Assembly: GCF_036206005.1 (NCBI RefSeq)
Contig: NZ_CP108143.1
Coordinates: 744,001 to 808,000, forward strand
DNA: 64,000 nucleotides
Reading direction: 5' to 3'
From: Streptomyces sp. NBC_00178
GTDB lineage: Bacteria; Actinomycetota; Actinomycetes; Streptomycetales; Streptomycetaceae
A program made the translations under genes and the position numbers. The notes under the pieces are model-generated. The model did no database searches. It was not told the origin of the DNA and was given only the letters and a program-made list of their open reading frames with translations. Shown one piece after another: positions 1 through 7,506 of this stretch (the stretch's first letter is position 1; each line of letters opens with the position of its first letter).

Positions 1-92
1 GGGCCTCTGTGCTTGCGCATGATCCGAGTCTGGGCCGCACGTGGGCCGGGCGCACATCGGGGCGGGCCGCCCGGTGCGGCGGCGGCCGTGGT

Positions 93-665
93 TCAGTCCT
101 TCCTGACGAGCAGTCCGGCCGCGAGGAGTCCGGCGTGGCCCATGTCCGCGTCGGTGTACTCGCCGCCCAGCAGATGGGCGACGAACGCGTCCTGCTCCAG
201 GGTGAACGGCTCGACGAACTCCTCGGCGTCGGGTGTGGGTTCGGAGACCTTCCGGCAGCCGCGCGCCAGCACCCCGTACCGCACGTGGGTCGCGTAGGAC
301 GCCAGGTACGTCCTCAGGAAGATCTCCAGCGTCCCCGCCCGGTATCCGCTCTCCTCGAGCAGTTCGCGCGCCGCCGCGTCCAGCACCTCCTCACCGGGCT
401 CGACCATGCCGCCCGGGAGCTCCGCCAGGACCTTGCCGGGCCCGGGACGGAACTGGCGTACGAGAACGCCCCGCCCGTCCTCCGTGAAGGCGACGAGGGC
501 GACCGTGGGCGAGCCGTGGAGGATGTCCCACCGGGAGTCCTTGCCGTCGGGCTGGACGTAGGTACGGCAGCTCACCGTCAGGTAGCCGGCCGGCTCGGGG
601 CGCTCGCTCTTCAGCGCCCATGTCAATGCGTCAGGGCTCTTCGTCACGCACGGGATCATGTCCAT
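93..665 (-). CDS. NUDIX hydrolase (ADP-ribose pyrophosphatase-like)
   Basis: About 190 residues. The Nudix box is complete: GGMVEPGEEVLDAAARELLE followed by ESGY fits GX5EX7REUXEEXGU, the metal-binding helix that hydrolyses nucleoside diphosphates linked to another moiety. The surrounding pattern (upstream VRQFRPGPGKVLAELPGG, no other domain) resembles ADP-ribose/ADP-sugar pyrophosphatases, so a housekeeping nucleotide-sugar clean-up role is likely, but substrate cannot be read from sequence. Start is uncertain: an ATG at 665, another ATG two codons later and an in-frame TTG at 680 are all possible; GGATGG just before the later ATG is the best Shine-Dalgarno candidate. It lies downstream of the phosphatase gene on the same strand with a gap of about 40 bases, so co-transcription is possible. 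Confidence 0.88.
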   Translation of the reverse strand: MDMIPCVTKSPDALTWALKSERPEPAGYLTVSCRTYVQPDGKDSRWDILHGSPTVALVAFTEDGRGVLVRQFRPGPGKVLAELPGGMVEPGEEVLDAAARELLEESGYRAGTLEIFLRTYLASYATHVRYGVLARGCRKVSEPTPDAEEFVEPFTLEQDAFVAHLLGGEYTDADMGHAGLLAAGLLVRKD

Positions 666-707
666 CCCACAGCGGGACAAACGGGTCGGATGCCCCGGCC
701 GGACCCC

Positions 708-1847
708 TCACCCCGGAGCGGCGGCCGGGGCGGGCCGGTGCGGCGGGGGTTCGCGTCCGGCGTGGGCGCGGTGCAGGGCGAGGAGCGCCTGGTCGTCCTT
801 GGGCCGGCCGCCGATGTGCCGCCTGACGTCCTGGATGAGCGCGTCGAGGATCTGTCCGGGCGCGAGGTGGCCGCCGGAGCGCGTGCGGCGGCCGAGGGCG
901 AGGGGCAGACGGGCGACGGGATCGTAGAAGCTTCCGGCGGCGTCCCGGGACTCGGTGATTCCGTCGGTGTAGCAGAGCAGGGTGGAACCGGCCGGGAAGG
1001 CATGGCTGTCCACCGGGGCGGACCAGACGCCGAGGTCGCTCATGCCGAGCGGCGGCGCCTCCTCGGAGGCGTCCAGAAGGGTGGCCCGCCCCCGGGCGTC
1101 CAGGAGCACGGGAGGCGGATGGCCGCGGTTGACCAGACGCAGGGTCTCCAGGTCCGTGGAGAACTCCACGATGAGCGCGGTGGTGAACCCCTCCGCCTGC
1201 TGCTGGCCTCCGCGGCGGCCGCCCTCTCGCAGGAGGGCCCGTTCCAGCCTCGTCACCAGCTGCGGGAGGTCCTCGGCCTCGTCCGCCGCGTACCGGAAGG
1301 CGCCGAGGTCGGCGCTGACGGCGCTGACCGCGCCGAGCCCCTTGCCCCGTACGTCGCCGACCATGACGCGGATGCCGAACGGGGTGCTCTGCACCACGTA
1401 CAGGTCCCCTCCGATCAGGGCCTCGCTCTCGGCCGGCACGTACCGCGCGTCGATGTGCAGGTCGCCCAGACGTGACGGCGGCCTGGGCAGCACGGCGTGC
1501 TGGGCGACGGCGGCGACGTGCTGCGCGCGCCTCGCGCGGGCGTCCTGTGTGCGCAGCGTGCGGTGGATCAGGACGGCGAGGGCGGTGACCGCCGCCAGGG
1601 TGATCTGGTTGGCCAGGCCCGCACGCCAGCCGAAGGTGCCGTCGAGGCGTGCGAGGAAGGCGTGGACGATCATCGCCGTCACACCGGTCCCGATGATCCC
1701 GCGCACCCCGAAGAGCGGCGCCGCCGCGACCGGTGCCGCTATCAGGAGCGGCGCGGACGTGACGTCGTGCGGGGTGACCAGGTCGATCACCACGGCCAGC
1801 ACGATGAGGCCTACGGGGATCCACTGGGTTCTCGGCGGGTGCGGCAC
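708..1847 (-). CDS. membrane-anchored PP2C-type (SpoIIE/RsbU family) protein phosphatase
   Basis: About 380 residues. The N-terminal third has four hydrophobic segments (beginning WIPVGLIVLAVVIDLV), then a short coiled linker (RTQDARARRAQHVAAVAQHAVLP) and a PP2C phosphatase domain with the metal-binding blocks IGGDLYVV, VGDVRGKGL and DDQALLALH. Such proteins in Streptomyces dephosphorylate STAS anti-sigma antagonists or related partners at the membrane. No sensor domain other than the membrane region is visible, and no partner is adjacent. The start is uncertain: the reading frame stays open to an ATG at 2009, but that extension is Arg/Pro-rich and unlike protein; I prefer the GTG at 1847 close to the first membrane segment, although GGGGGA sits unusually near it. 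Confidence 0.85.
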   Translation of the reverse strand: MPHPPRTQWIPVGLIVLAVVIDLVTPHDVTSAPLLIAAPVAAAPLFGVRGIIGTGVTAMIVHAFLARLDGTFGWRAGLANQITLAAVTALAVLIHRTLRTQDARARRAQHVAAVAQHAVLPRPPSRLGDLHIDARYVPAESEALIGGDLYVVQSTPFGIRVMVGDVRGKGLGAVSAVSADLGAFRYAADEAEDLPQLVTRLERALLREGGRRGGQQQAEGFTTALIVEFSTDLETLRLVNRGHPPPVLLDARGRATLLDASEEAPPLGMSDLGVWSAPVDSHAFPAGSTLLCYTDGITESRDAAGSFYDPVARLPLALGRRTRSGGHLAPGQILDALIQDVRRHIGGRPKDDQALLALHRAHAGREPPPHRPAPAAAPG

Positions 1848-2073
1848 TCCCCCACGTTGCCCGCCGGGGCGCCCCTCCGCATCCGGGCGAACCGCCGTTC
1901 GACGCACATGGCGGGGGTGTCGGGCGGGCACGAGCCCTCGCGGTGGCGGGCCGGCAGATGGCCGTCCGTGCGCGGTGACCTCCGGCCGGCGGGCGGCCAC
2001 CTGCGGCAAACTCGCGTGTATCAGGCATGCACGTGCTCGTACGGAGCAACCGGTGCCTCACCGAGGGGAACTC

Positions 2074-2793
2074 ATGCACCTTCAGAAGACGTCCGCCGTC
2101 CTCGTCGCCGCGGTCGCGGCGGTCTTTTCGCTCAGCGCCTGTACCGGGGGCGGAGCGGGCGGCGGTGCGCACCCGGGCGCGTCGGCGAAGACGTCCTCCG
2201 GGGCCGGCGCCGCGGCGAGTCCGAGCGCCACCGGGAGCCCGGGTGGCGCGGGGAGCCCGGGTGGCGCGGGGAGTCCGAGCGCCGCCGGGAGTCCGAGCGG
2301 CGCCACGAGTCCGGGTGACACCGCCGCACCCGGGAGCCGGGGGCCCGAGGCGGGAGACGCCCAGGCGTCCGCCTCCGCCGACGGCTCCTCGGCAGCCGAG
2401 GGCAGCTTCTGCCGGACCTCGCAACTGACGTTCAGCAGCTCCGGCGGAAGGGCGGAGGGCGAGGTACTGATCAACCTGAAGAACGCCGGCTCCACCACCT
2501 GCACGATGCACGGATTCCCCGGCCTGGATCTGAGCGGCAAGGACGGCACCGTGAGCGCCGCGCGCGGGGACCGGCCTGTTCCGGTGGTCACGCTGGCGCC
2601 CGGGGAGGGCACCGGCTTTCCCGTCCACTTCCCGCCGGACGACAGCAGCGGCTCCGGCGTCGCGTTCACCTCGGCGGTCGTGACTCCACCGAACGAGACG
2701 CACGCGCACCGCATGCCCCTCTCCGTCGTCGTCCCTGCGGGCGCGGACTCCACGCCGCGCATCACGGTGGAACCGGTCGGCACGGGCACGTAG
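2074..2793 (+). CDS. secreted DUF4232-like lipoprotein
   Basis: 239 residues, with a good ribosome site (GAGGGGAACTC before the ATG). The signal peptide ends in a lipobox LSAC (Cys23), so the protein should be lipid-anchored outside the cell. Residues about 25-100 are a low-complexity Gly/Ser/Pro/Ala linker containing near-identical GSPGGA units. The C-terminal 130 residues (starting FCRTSQLTF, with NAGSTTCTMHGFPGLDL) resemble the DUF4232 domain common in actinobacterial lipoproteins; its function is unknown. Two Cys in the domain could form a disulfide. It is divergent from the phosphatase gene on its left and convergent with the kinase gene on its right. Confidence 0.85.
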   Translation: MHLQKTSAVLVAAVAAVFSLSACTGGGAGGGAHPGASAKTSSGAGAAASPSATGSPGGAGSPGGAGSPSAAGSPSGATSPGDTAAPGSRGPEAGDAQASASADGSSAAEGSFCRTSQLTFSSSGGRAEGEVLINLKNAGSTTCTMHGFPGLDLSGKDGTVSAARGDRPVPVVTLAPGEGTGFPVHFPPDDSSGSGVAFTSAVVTPPNETHAHRMPLSVVVPAGADSTPRITVEPVGTGT

Positions 2794-2873
2794 CCGACGC
2801 CCGCGCCCCGGCACCGGCCCGCACGCGGGGCGAAGCACCGGCCGGTCCTGAGGTGCCGTTCGAGGGCGGCCGT

Positions 2874-3773
2874 TCAGGGGCGGCCCAGGCTCAGCAGGAA
2901 GCGGGTCGTCGGATCGTCCCGCCCCGTGCGGAGTCTCGGGACCGCCTCCAGCACGGCGAGGGCGCGGCACCAGGCCAGTACGCGGTCCTGCGACAAGCCC
3001 GGGACCAGCCTCGCGAGCCCGTCGATCCCGGCCGTCAGCCCGGCCATCTCCTCGGCTCCCGCCAGGACCCAGTCCACGGCGTCGAAGTCCGGATCGCCGA
3101 GCGCCGGCCGGGGATCGATCGCGACGGCGCGCCCCTCGGGGCCCGTGAGCACGTTGCCCGGGTGCAGGTCGCCGTGGACGAGTCCCATGGGTCCGCTGCT
3201 CGCCAGGCGCAGGGCGGCTTCACGTGACCGTTCGCATACGGTCCGGTCGAGAGCGAGGTGCGGGCCGGCGTGAGCCGCTCTGCGAGCGGTCAGTTCGAAC
3301 AGGAACTCCACTCGACGGGCGAGCGGCCGCAGCACCGAGGCTCGTCGAGGGACCGCCGCGGGCATCCGCAGGCCACGCAGCAGAGCGCCCACCTGCGGCA
3401 GGCTCCAGCCCGCCTCCAGTACCGGTGTCCCGGGCCGGACCTCCGCGAGGAGCAGCGCCCCGCTCCCCGGGTCCTCCGCCAGGAGGGTGACGACGGACGC
3501 CGTACCGGCCCAGGCCGCGAGCCCCTCGGCCTCCTCTGCGGCGACGACGGGATCCGGGGTCAGCTTCAGCCGTACGAGGGTTCCGTCCTCCCGCCGTGTG
3601 CAGCGGAAGACGCGCGACGTGCCGCCGCCGCCCGCCTCGTGGACGTCCAGTCCCCAGCGGTCGGACAGCCGCTCCACCAGCGTCGGCAGCCGGTCGCACC
3701 AGGCGTGCGCCTCCGGCCCGAAGCGCACGGCCAGCCGCTCACGGACCTCGGGCGTCACCTCGGTCGTGTCCAT
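2874..3773 (-). CDS. aminoglycoside/hydroxyurea-type small-molecule kinase (APH fold)
   Basis: About 299 residues. The kinase-like fold is shown by the Brenner-type catalytic loop LVHGDLHPGNVL and the metal-binding block AIDPRPALGDPDFDAVDWVL. The overall pattern matches the streptomycin 6-kinase / hydroxyurea phosphotransferase group, which transfers phosphate from ATP to hydroxyls of small molecules. Whether this one gives antibiotic resistance or acts on a metabolite is not visible. I chose the ATG at 3773, preceded by a purine-rich stretch (GAACGGGGCGGG); an upstream ATG at 3830 lacks a convincing ribosome site. The gene diverges from the TPR gene at 4028 and shares a 250-base promoter region with it, in which I recognise no specific operator. 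Confidence 0.85.
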   Translation of the reverse strand: MDTTEVTPEVRERLAVRFGPEAHAWCDRLPTLVERLSDRWGLDVHEAGGGGTSRVFRCTRREDGTLVRLKLTPDPVVAAEEAEGLAAWAGTASVVTLLAEDPGSGALLLAEVRPGTPVLEAGWSLPQVGALLRGLRMPAAVPRRASVLRPLARRVEFLFELTARRAAHAGPHLALDRTVCERSREAALRLASSGPMGLVHGDLHPGNVLTGPEGRAVAIDPRPALGDPDFDAVDWVLAGAEEMAGLTAGIDGLARLVPGLSQDRVLAWCRALAVLEAVPRLRTGRDDPTTRFLLSLGRP

Positions 3774-4027
3774 CCCGCCCCGTTCGCCGTCACCGGCGAC
3801 CGACCGTACCAGCCGTTGCGCCAGGGCCACTTGGCGCGGCGGGGCGAGCGGCCGGCGGTGTCGCGTCGTCCGTCGCGCTGACGAGACCGGGCCCTTCCCG
3901 GTGGCACTCAGGTACCACGCGCAGGACCCGTACGCAGAGGGATTCGGCTACCCCGCACCGCTTCGTAGCGTCGTGATCATCCCCGCGGCCGACCACCGCC
4001 GGGACGACGGAATCCGAGGACGGGCGA

Positions 4028-5134
4028 GTGGAACAGGTGACACGGGTGACTCTGCAGCAACGACCGACGGACAAGGCGTTCGCCCCCGAATACCAGGGCG
4101 CGCTCGGCTCCTTGTCGGTGAACTCCTCGCTCACCGACGTGCTGGCGAAGGGGCTCGAGGAACTGCGTGCGGCCGAGCGGGCGGGGCGGCCGGGGGACGT
4201 GGCGCGGTGCGGGCTCGCGGTGGCGGAGGCGTACCGGCGGCTGGGGCGCGTGACGGACGCCGACCGCGCCTGGAAGGCGAGTTACCGCGCGGCGCGCTCG
4301 GCCGGGGACACCGGGGCGATGGCGTGGGCGCTGTGGAGCGGCGGCACGCTCGCCCGGCAGAAGGGCTCGCTCGCCCTGGCCTACCGGCTGCTCGGGCTCG
4401 CGGCCGGACTCGGCGAACGCGGCGGTGACGTGGTGGTGCGCGGCTACTCGCTGGCCGGCCTCGCGGAGACCGGACGCATCCAGGGCGACTACCAGGCCGT
4501 CGGTGAACTGCACGAACAACTGCTGGCCGAGGCGCGGAGGCGCGGAGAGGCCAGGCACACGGTGTGGGCGCTGGAGGGCATAGCCCAGATGCACCGGAAC
4601 ACGGGGTCGTACGACCGGGCGCTGGCGCTCTTCGAGGAGGCCGCGGACACGGCGGCCCGGGCCGACGACCGGCGGGGGCGGGCGTGGGCGCTGCGCGGGA
4701 TCGCCGATGTGGTGTCCGTGCGCGACGGGGATGTGGACCGCGCGCTGGCCCTGCTCGCCGAGGCGGAGTCGGTGTGCCGCGAGATGAAGCTGTCCAGTGC
4801 GCTGGCGTACAACCACAAGATGCGCGGCAACGTGCGTTACCGGGCGGCGCGTTACGCCCGGGCCCGCGACGACTACGCGCTGGCTCTCGCGGAGTTCCGG
4901 GAGATGGCCGAACCGCGCGGGACCGCGCTCGCGAGGCTCGGCCTGGCCAAGTCGCTGGCCCGGCTCGGGCGGGACCCGGCCGAGACGGCGGCCGAACTGG
5001 CCGATCTGCGGGAGACCCTGGACCGGATCGGCCTGCGGCACGCACGGGACATGGTCGACAGGGCGACGGAGGAGCTCGGGGTGGGGCCCCTTCCTGCCGA
5101 GGACACAGACGCCGAGGGGGCGGCGGCGCGATGA
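4028..5134 (+). CDS. tetratricopeptide-repeat protein coupled to a prenyl synthase
   Basis: 368 residues from a GTG start with GAGG eight bases upstream. From about residue 60 to the end the protein consists of repeated helix pairs with TPR spacing (for example ALEGIAQMHRNTGSYDRALALFEEA and ALRGIADVV, ALAYNHKMRGNVRYRAARY split over several repeats). No enzymatic motif or signal peptide is visible, so it is probably a cytoplasmic protein-protein adaptor. Its TGA overlaps the ATG of the polyprenyl synthase gene by four bases (ATGA), so the two are translated in a coupled manner and probably act together. I do not know a described function for this pair. Confidence 0.8.
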   Translation: MEQVTRVTLQQRPTDKAFAPEYQGALGSLSVNSSLTDVLAKGLEELRAAERAGRPGDVARCGLAVAEAYRRLGRVTDADRAWKASYRAARSAGDTGAMAWALWSGGTLARQKGSLALAYRLLGLAAGLGERGGDVVVRGYSLAGLAETGRIQGDYQAVGELHEQLLAEARRRGEARHTVWALEGIAQMHRNTGSYDRALALFEEAADTAARADDRRGRAWALRGIADVVSVRDGDVDRALALLAEAESVCREMKLSSALAYNHKMRGNVRYRAARYARARDDYALALAEFREMAEPRGTALARLGLAKSLARLGRDPAETAAELADLRETLDRIGLRHARDMVDRATEELGVGPLPAEDTDAEGAAAR

Positions 5135-6240
5135 GCTCCCCGATGACCGCTCGGGCGGGGGGCGCGGCCGCCCGGACGGCCAACGGCCCCTCGGACACCG
5201 CGCCGCCGGCGGCCGGGGCCGCGCGCACTCTGACCCGTTGCCGCGGACTGGTGCGGCCCTCACTGTCCGCCGCGATAGCCCGGCTCCACCCGTGGACCGG
5301 TGAGATGGCGGCCTTCTCGCTCGGCTGGTGCGAGGCCGGGGGCCGGGCGAGGGTTCCGTCCGCCGAGGGCAAGGGTCTCCGTCAGACTCTCGCCGTGCTG
5401 TGCGCCGAGGCCGTCGGCGCACCCGGGGAGAGTGCCGTGGCCGGCGCGGTCGCGGTCGAACTGGTCCACGCCTTCTCGCTGATGCACGACGACATCATGG
5501 ACGGGGACGGCACGCGGCGCCGACGGGAGACCGTGTGGAAGGCGTACGGCACCGGGCCCGCCGTGCTCGCGGGCGACGCGCTCCTCGCCCTCGCCGTGCA
5601 GGTTCTAGCGGAGGTGCCGGGCCCCCGGGCGGGCGCGGCCGTCGGACGCCTGGCGGAGACGCTCGGCGAACTGGTACGCGGCCAGGCGCAGGATCTGCTC
5701 TTCGAGTCCCGCCCCTGGACGGGTCCCGAGGCGGTCCGTCCGGACGAGTACCGGGCCATGGCGGAGCTCAAGACGGGGACCCTGCTGGGCTGCGCCGCGG
5801 CGCTCGGCGCGCTGACGGGCGGCGCTCCCGCCGGGACCGTCACCGCACTCGGACTGGCGGGGCGCCATCTGGGAGTGGCCTTCCAGGCCGTCGACGATCT
5901 GCTCGGCATCTGGGGCGATCCCGTGGTGACGGGGAAGCCCGTGCACAGCGATCTGCGGCAGCACAAGAAGACCTTCCCCGTGCTGGCCGCGCTCGCCGCG
6001 GACCCGGTCGGCGCAGGGGACCTGCTCGCGCTCCTGGACTCCGCGCGCCCCCTCGACGGGCAGCGCGCCGAGGAGGCGGCGGCGCTGGTCGATGCCCTTG
6101 GAGGCCGCGCCGCCACGGTGGCGGAGGCCCGCCGCCACCTCGACGCCGCCCGGGCCTGCCTGCGGAGCGTGCCGCTCGCCCAGGAGTCCGCGCGCGAGCT
6201 GGAGGGGCTGCTGGCCTTCCTGCTGCACCGCACGGCGTGA
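5131..6240 (+). CDS. polyprenyl (isoprenyl diphosphate) synthase
   Basis: 369 residues. This trans-isoprenyl diphosphate synthase condenses isopentenyl diphosphate onto allylic diphosphates. The first aspartate-rich motif is intact (LMHDDIMDGD, Asp120/121/124); the second reads DDLLGIWGD (Asp255/256, Gly259), a variant I associate with this actinobacterial clade. KTGTLLG and the basic stretch SDLRQHKKTFP are also present. Phe sits five residues before the first motif, compatible with a short to medium product, but chain length cannot be assigned safely. A disordered, Ala-rich leader of about 35 residues precedes the catalytic domain. The gene overlaps the TPR gene by ATGA. No terpene cyclase, squalene or carotenoid gene lies in the window, so the end product is unknown. 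Confidence 0.88.
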   Translation: MSSPMTARAGGAAARTANGPSDTAPPAAGAARTLTRCRGLVRPSLSAAIARLHPWTGEMAAFSLGWCEAGGRARVPSAEGKGLRQTLAVLCAEAVGAPGESAVAGAVAVELVHAFSLMHDDIMDGDGTRRRRETVWKAYGTGPAVLAGDALLALAVQVLAEVPGPRAGAAVGRLAETLGELVRGQAQDLLFESRPWTGPEAVRPDEYRAMAELKTGTLLGCAAALGALTGGAPAGTVTALGLAGRHLGVAFQAVDDLLGIWGDPVVTGKPVHSDLRQHKKTFPVLAALAADPVGAGDLLALLDSARPLDGQRAEEAAALVDALGGRAATVAEARRHLDAARACLRSVPLAQESARELEGLLAFLLHRTA

Positions 6241-6371
6241 GCGGGCAGCCCCCCTTTTCTGGACTTGCCGGTCCATTTCCTTTGGCGCACCGTGGACCCG
6301 ACGCGCCCCGCACTCCGCGATTCCGGAGGGGGCGGCCGTCGTGAATCGTCCGTCAGAAGGGAAACAGTCCG

Positions 6372-7169
6372 ATGAACCTTGAACTGGAAGGCAGGCGCGC
6401 GCTCGTCACGGGGTCGAGCGCGGGCCTCGGTGCGGAGATCGTGGAGCGGCTGGCGGCCGAGGGGGCGGCCGTCGTGGTGCACGGGCGGGACGAGGTCCGG
6501 GCCGAGGCGGTCGCGAAGGCCGTCCGCGGAGCCGGCGGAAGCGCCACCGTGGCGATCGGAGACATCGGGACGGACACCGGTGCGGACGCGGTCGCGGCGG
6601 CGGCGCTCGCGGGCGGACCGGTGGACATCCTGGTCAACAACGCCGGTGTCTACGATCCCGCGGCCGACTGGGGCGGCACGCCGTCCTCCGCGTGGGCGGA
6701 CATCTACAACATCAACGTCATCGCCGGCGTACGCATGATCCAGCGCCTCGTGCCGGCCATGCGGGAACGCCGCTGGGGACGGGTGATCCAGATCAGCAGC
6801 GTCACGGGCCACCTGCCCCAGGCGAGTCAGCCCCACTACGCCGCGTCCAACGCCGCCAGGGACAACCTCGCGGCCTCGCTCGCCCGCGAGCTGGCCCACA
6901 CCGGCGTCACGTCGAACGCGGTGGCGGCAGGCGGCATCCTCGTCCCCGCCACCCGGAGGATGCTCACCGACCTCGGCCGGGAGAAGGGCTGGGGCGACAC
7001 CTGGGACGAGATCGAACCGCATGTCGTCGACAACCTGGCACCGAACGACTCCGGGCGGATCGGCCGCCCCGGGGACTACGCCCGGCTGGTGGCGTTCGTC
7101 GCGGGCGCCGGGGCCGGGTACATCAACGGCACGACCTTGCGCGTCGACGGAGGATGGCGCGACGCCTGA
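6372..7169 (+). CDS. short-chain dehydrogenase/reductase with catalytic Lys replaced by Asn
   Basis: 265 residues, full length for a classical SDR. The cofactor site TGSSAGLG, the NNAG block, the catalytic serine region ISSVTG (Ser142/143) and the C-terminal GTTLRVDGGW are all normal. The YxxxK motif instead reads YAASN: Tyr156 is kept but the lysine position (160) is asparagine, codon AAC. In classical SDRs this lysine lowers the tyrosine pKa and binds the nicotinamide ribose, so activity should be lowered or altered. The ribosome site is AGAAGGG about ten bases before the ATG. It follows the prenyl synthase by 130 bases and is closed by a strong hairpin, so it may form its own unit. Confidence 0.88.
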   Translation: MNLELEGRRALVTGSSAGLGAEIVERLAAEGAAVVVHGRDEVRAEAVAKAVRGAGGSATVAIGDIGTDTGADAVAAAALAGGPVDILVNNAGVYDPAADWGGTPSSAWADIYNINVIAGVRMIQRLVPAMRERRWGRVIQISSVTGHLPQASQPHYAASNAARDNLAASLARELAHTGVTSNAVAAGGILVPATRRMLTDLGREKGWGDTWDEIEPHVVDNLAPNDSGRIGRPGDYARLVAFVAGAGAGYINGTTLRVDGGWRDA

Positions 7170-7179
7170 TCCCCGGACG

Positions 7180-7223
7180 GCCCGGCTTCGGGCACGCCCG
7201 ACGGGGGTGCGCCGAAGCCGGGC
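7180..7223. terminator. hairpin terminator after the SDR gene
   Basis: A 12-base arm gcccggcttcgg at 7180-7191 is perfectly complementary to ccgaagccgggc at 7212-7223, with a 20-base loop. It begins 10 bases after the SDR stop codon, which fits a factor-independent terminator of the U-poor kind usual in Streptomyces. Confidence 0.7.
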
Positions 7224-7506
7224 CGCGGCCCCGCGTTCGGGCCGCGTTCGGGCCGCGGCCCCGCGTCCGCCGCCACGCACCCCCCGCGCGCCCCCCTGTT
7301 GCGCGCTTCGCTTCGGCGGGCGTGCCCGGCCGTCTGGTCTCCGGGGCTCGCGCCGGGGATCGTCTACGGGCAGGGGGCCCGGCACGCGCCGGGGCGTCCG
7401 GCGAGGGGGCGTGGCCGTCCAGCGACGGGGCATGGTCGCCCGCGGCCTGCCGGGGGCTCCTCACGCCTGGTGCCGGACGGACGAACCCCGCCCGAGGAGG
7501 CAGCAG
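7219..7506. other. intergenic region with a GC-rich repeat before the ABC transporter gene
   Basis: A 17-base unit cgggccgcggccccgcg occurs at 7219-7235 and again at 7249-7265, separated by gttcgggccgc-like sequence; each copy is itself nearly palindromic. The rest of the 290 bases upstream of the ABC gene is featureless GC-rich sequence; the only clear signal is AGGAGG at 7494-7500, the ribosome site of the next gene. Confidence 0.5.

Noticed and set aside
2236..2335. Repeated GSPGGA-coding units in the lipoprotein gene
   Set aside because: An ordinary low-complexity linker between lipid anchor and domain; no sign of function beyond spacing.
5131..5300. Disordered N-terminus of the polyprenyl synthase as a family 2 encapsulin cargo tag
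   Set aside because: No encapsulin or methylisoborneol-type genes are present nearby and the leader is short, so the idea has no support here.
5890..5925. Second aspartate-rich motif of the prenyl synthase is DDLLG, lacking the third Asp
   Set aside because: I recognise this as the usual form in actinobacterial relatives, so not evidence of inactivation.
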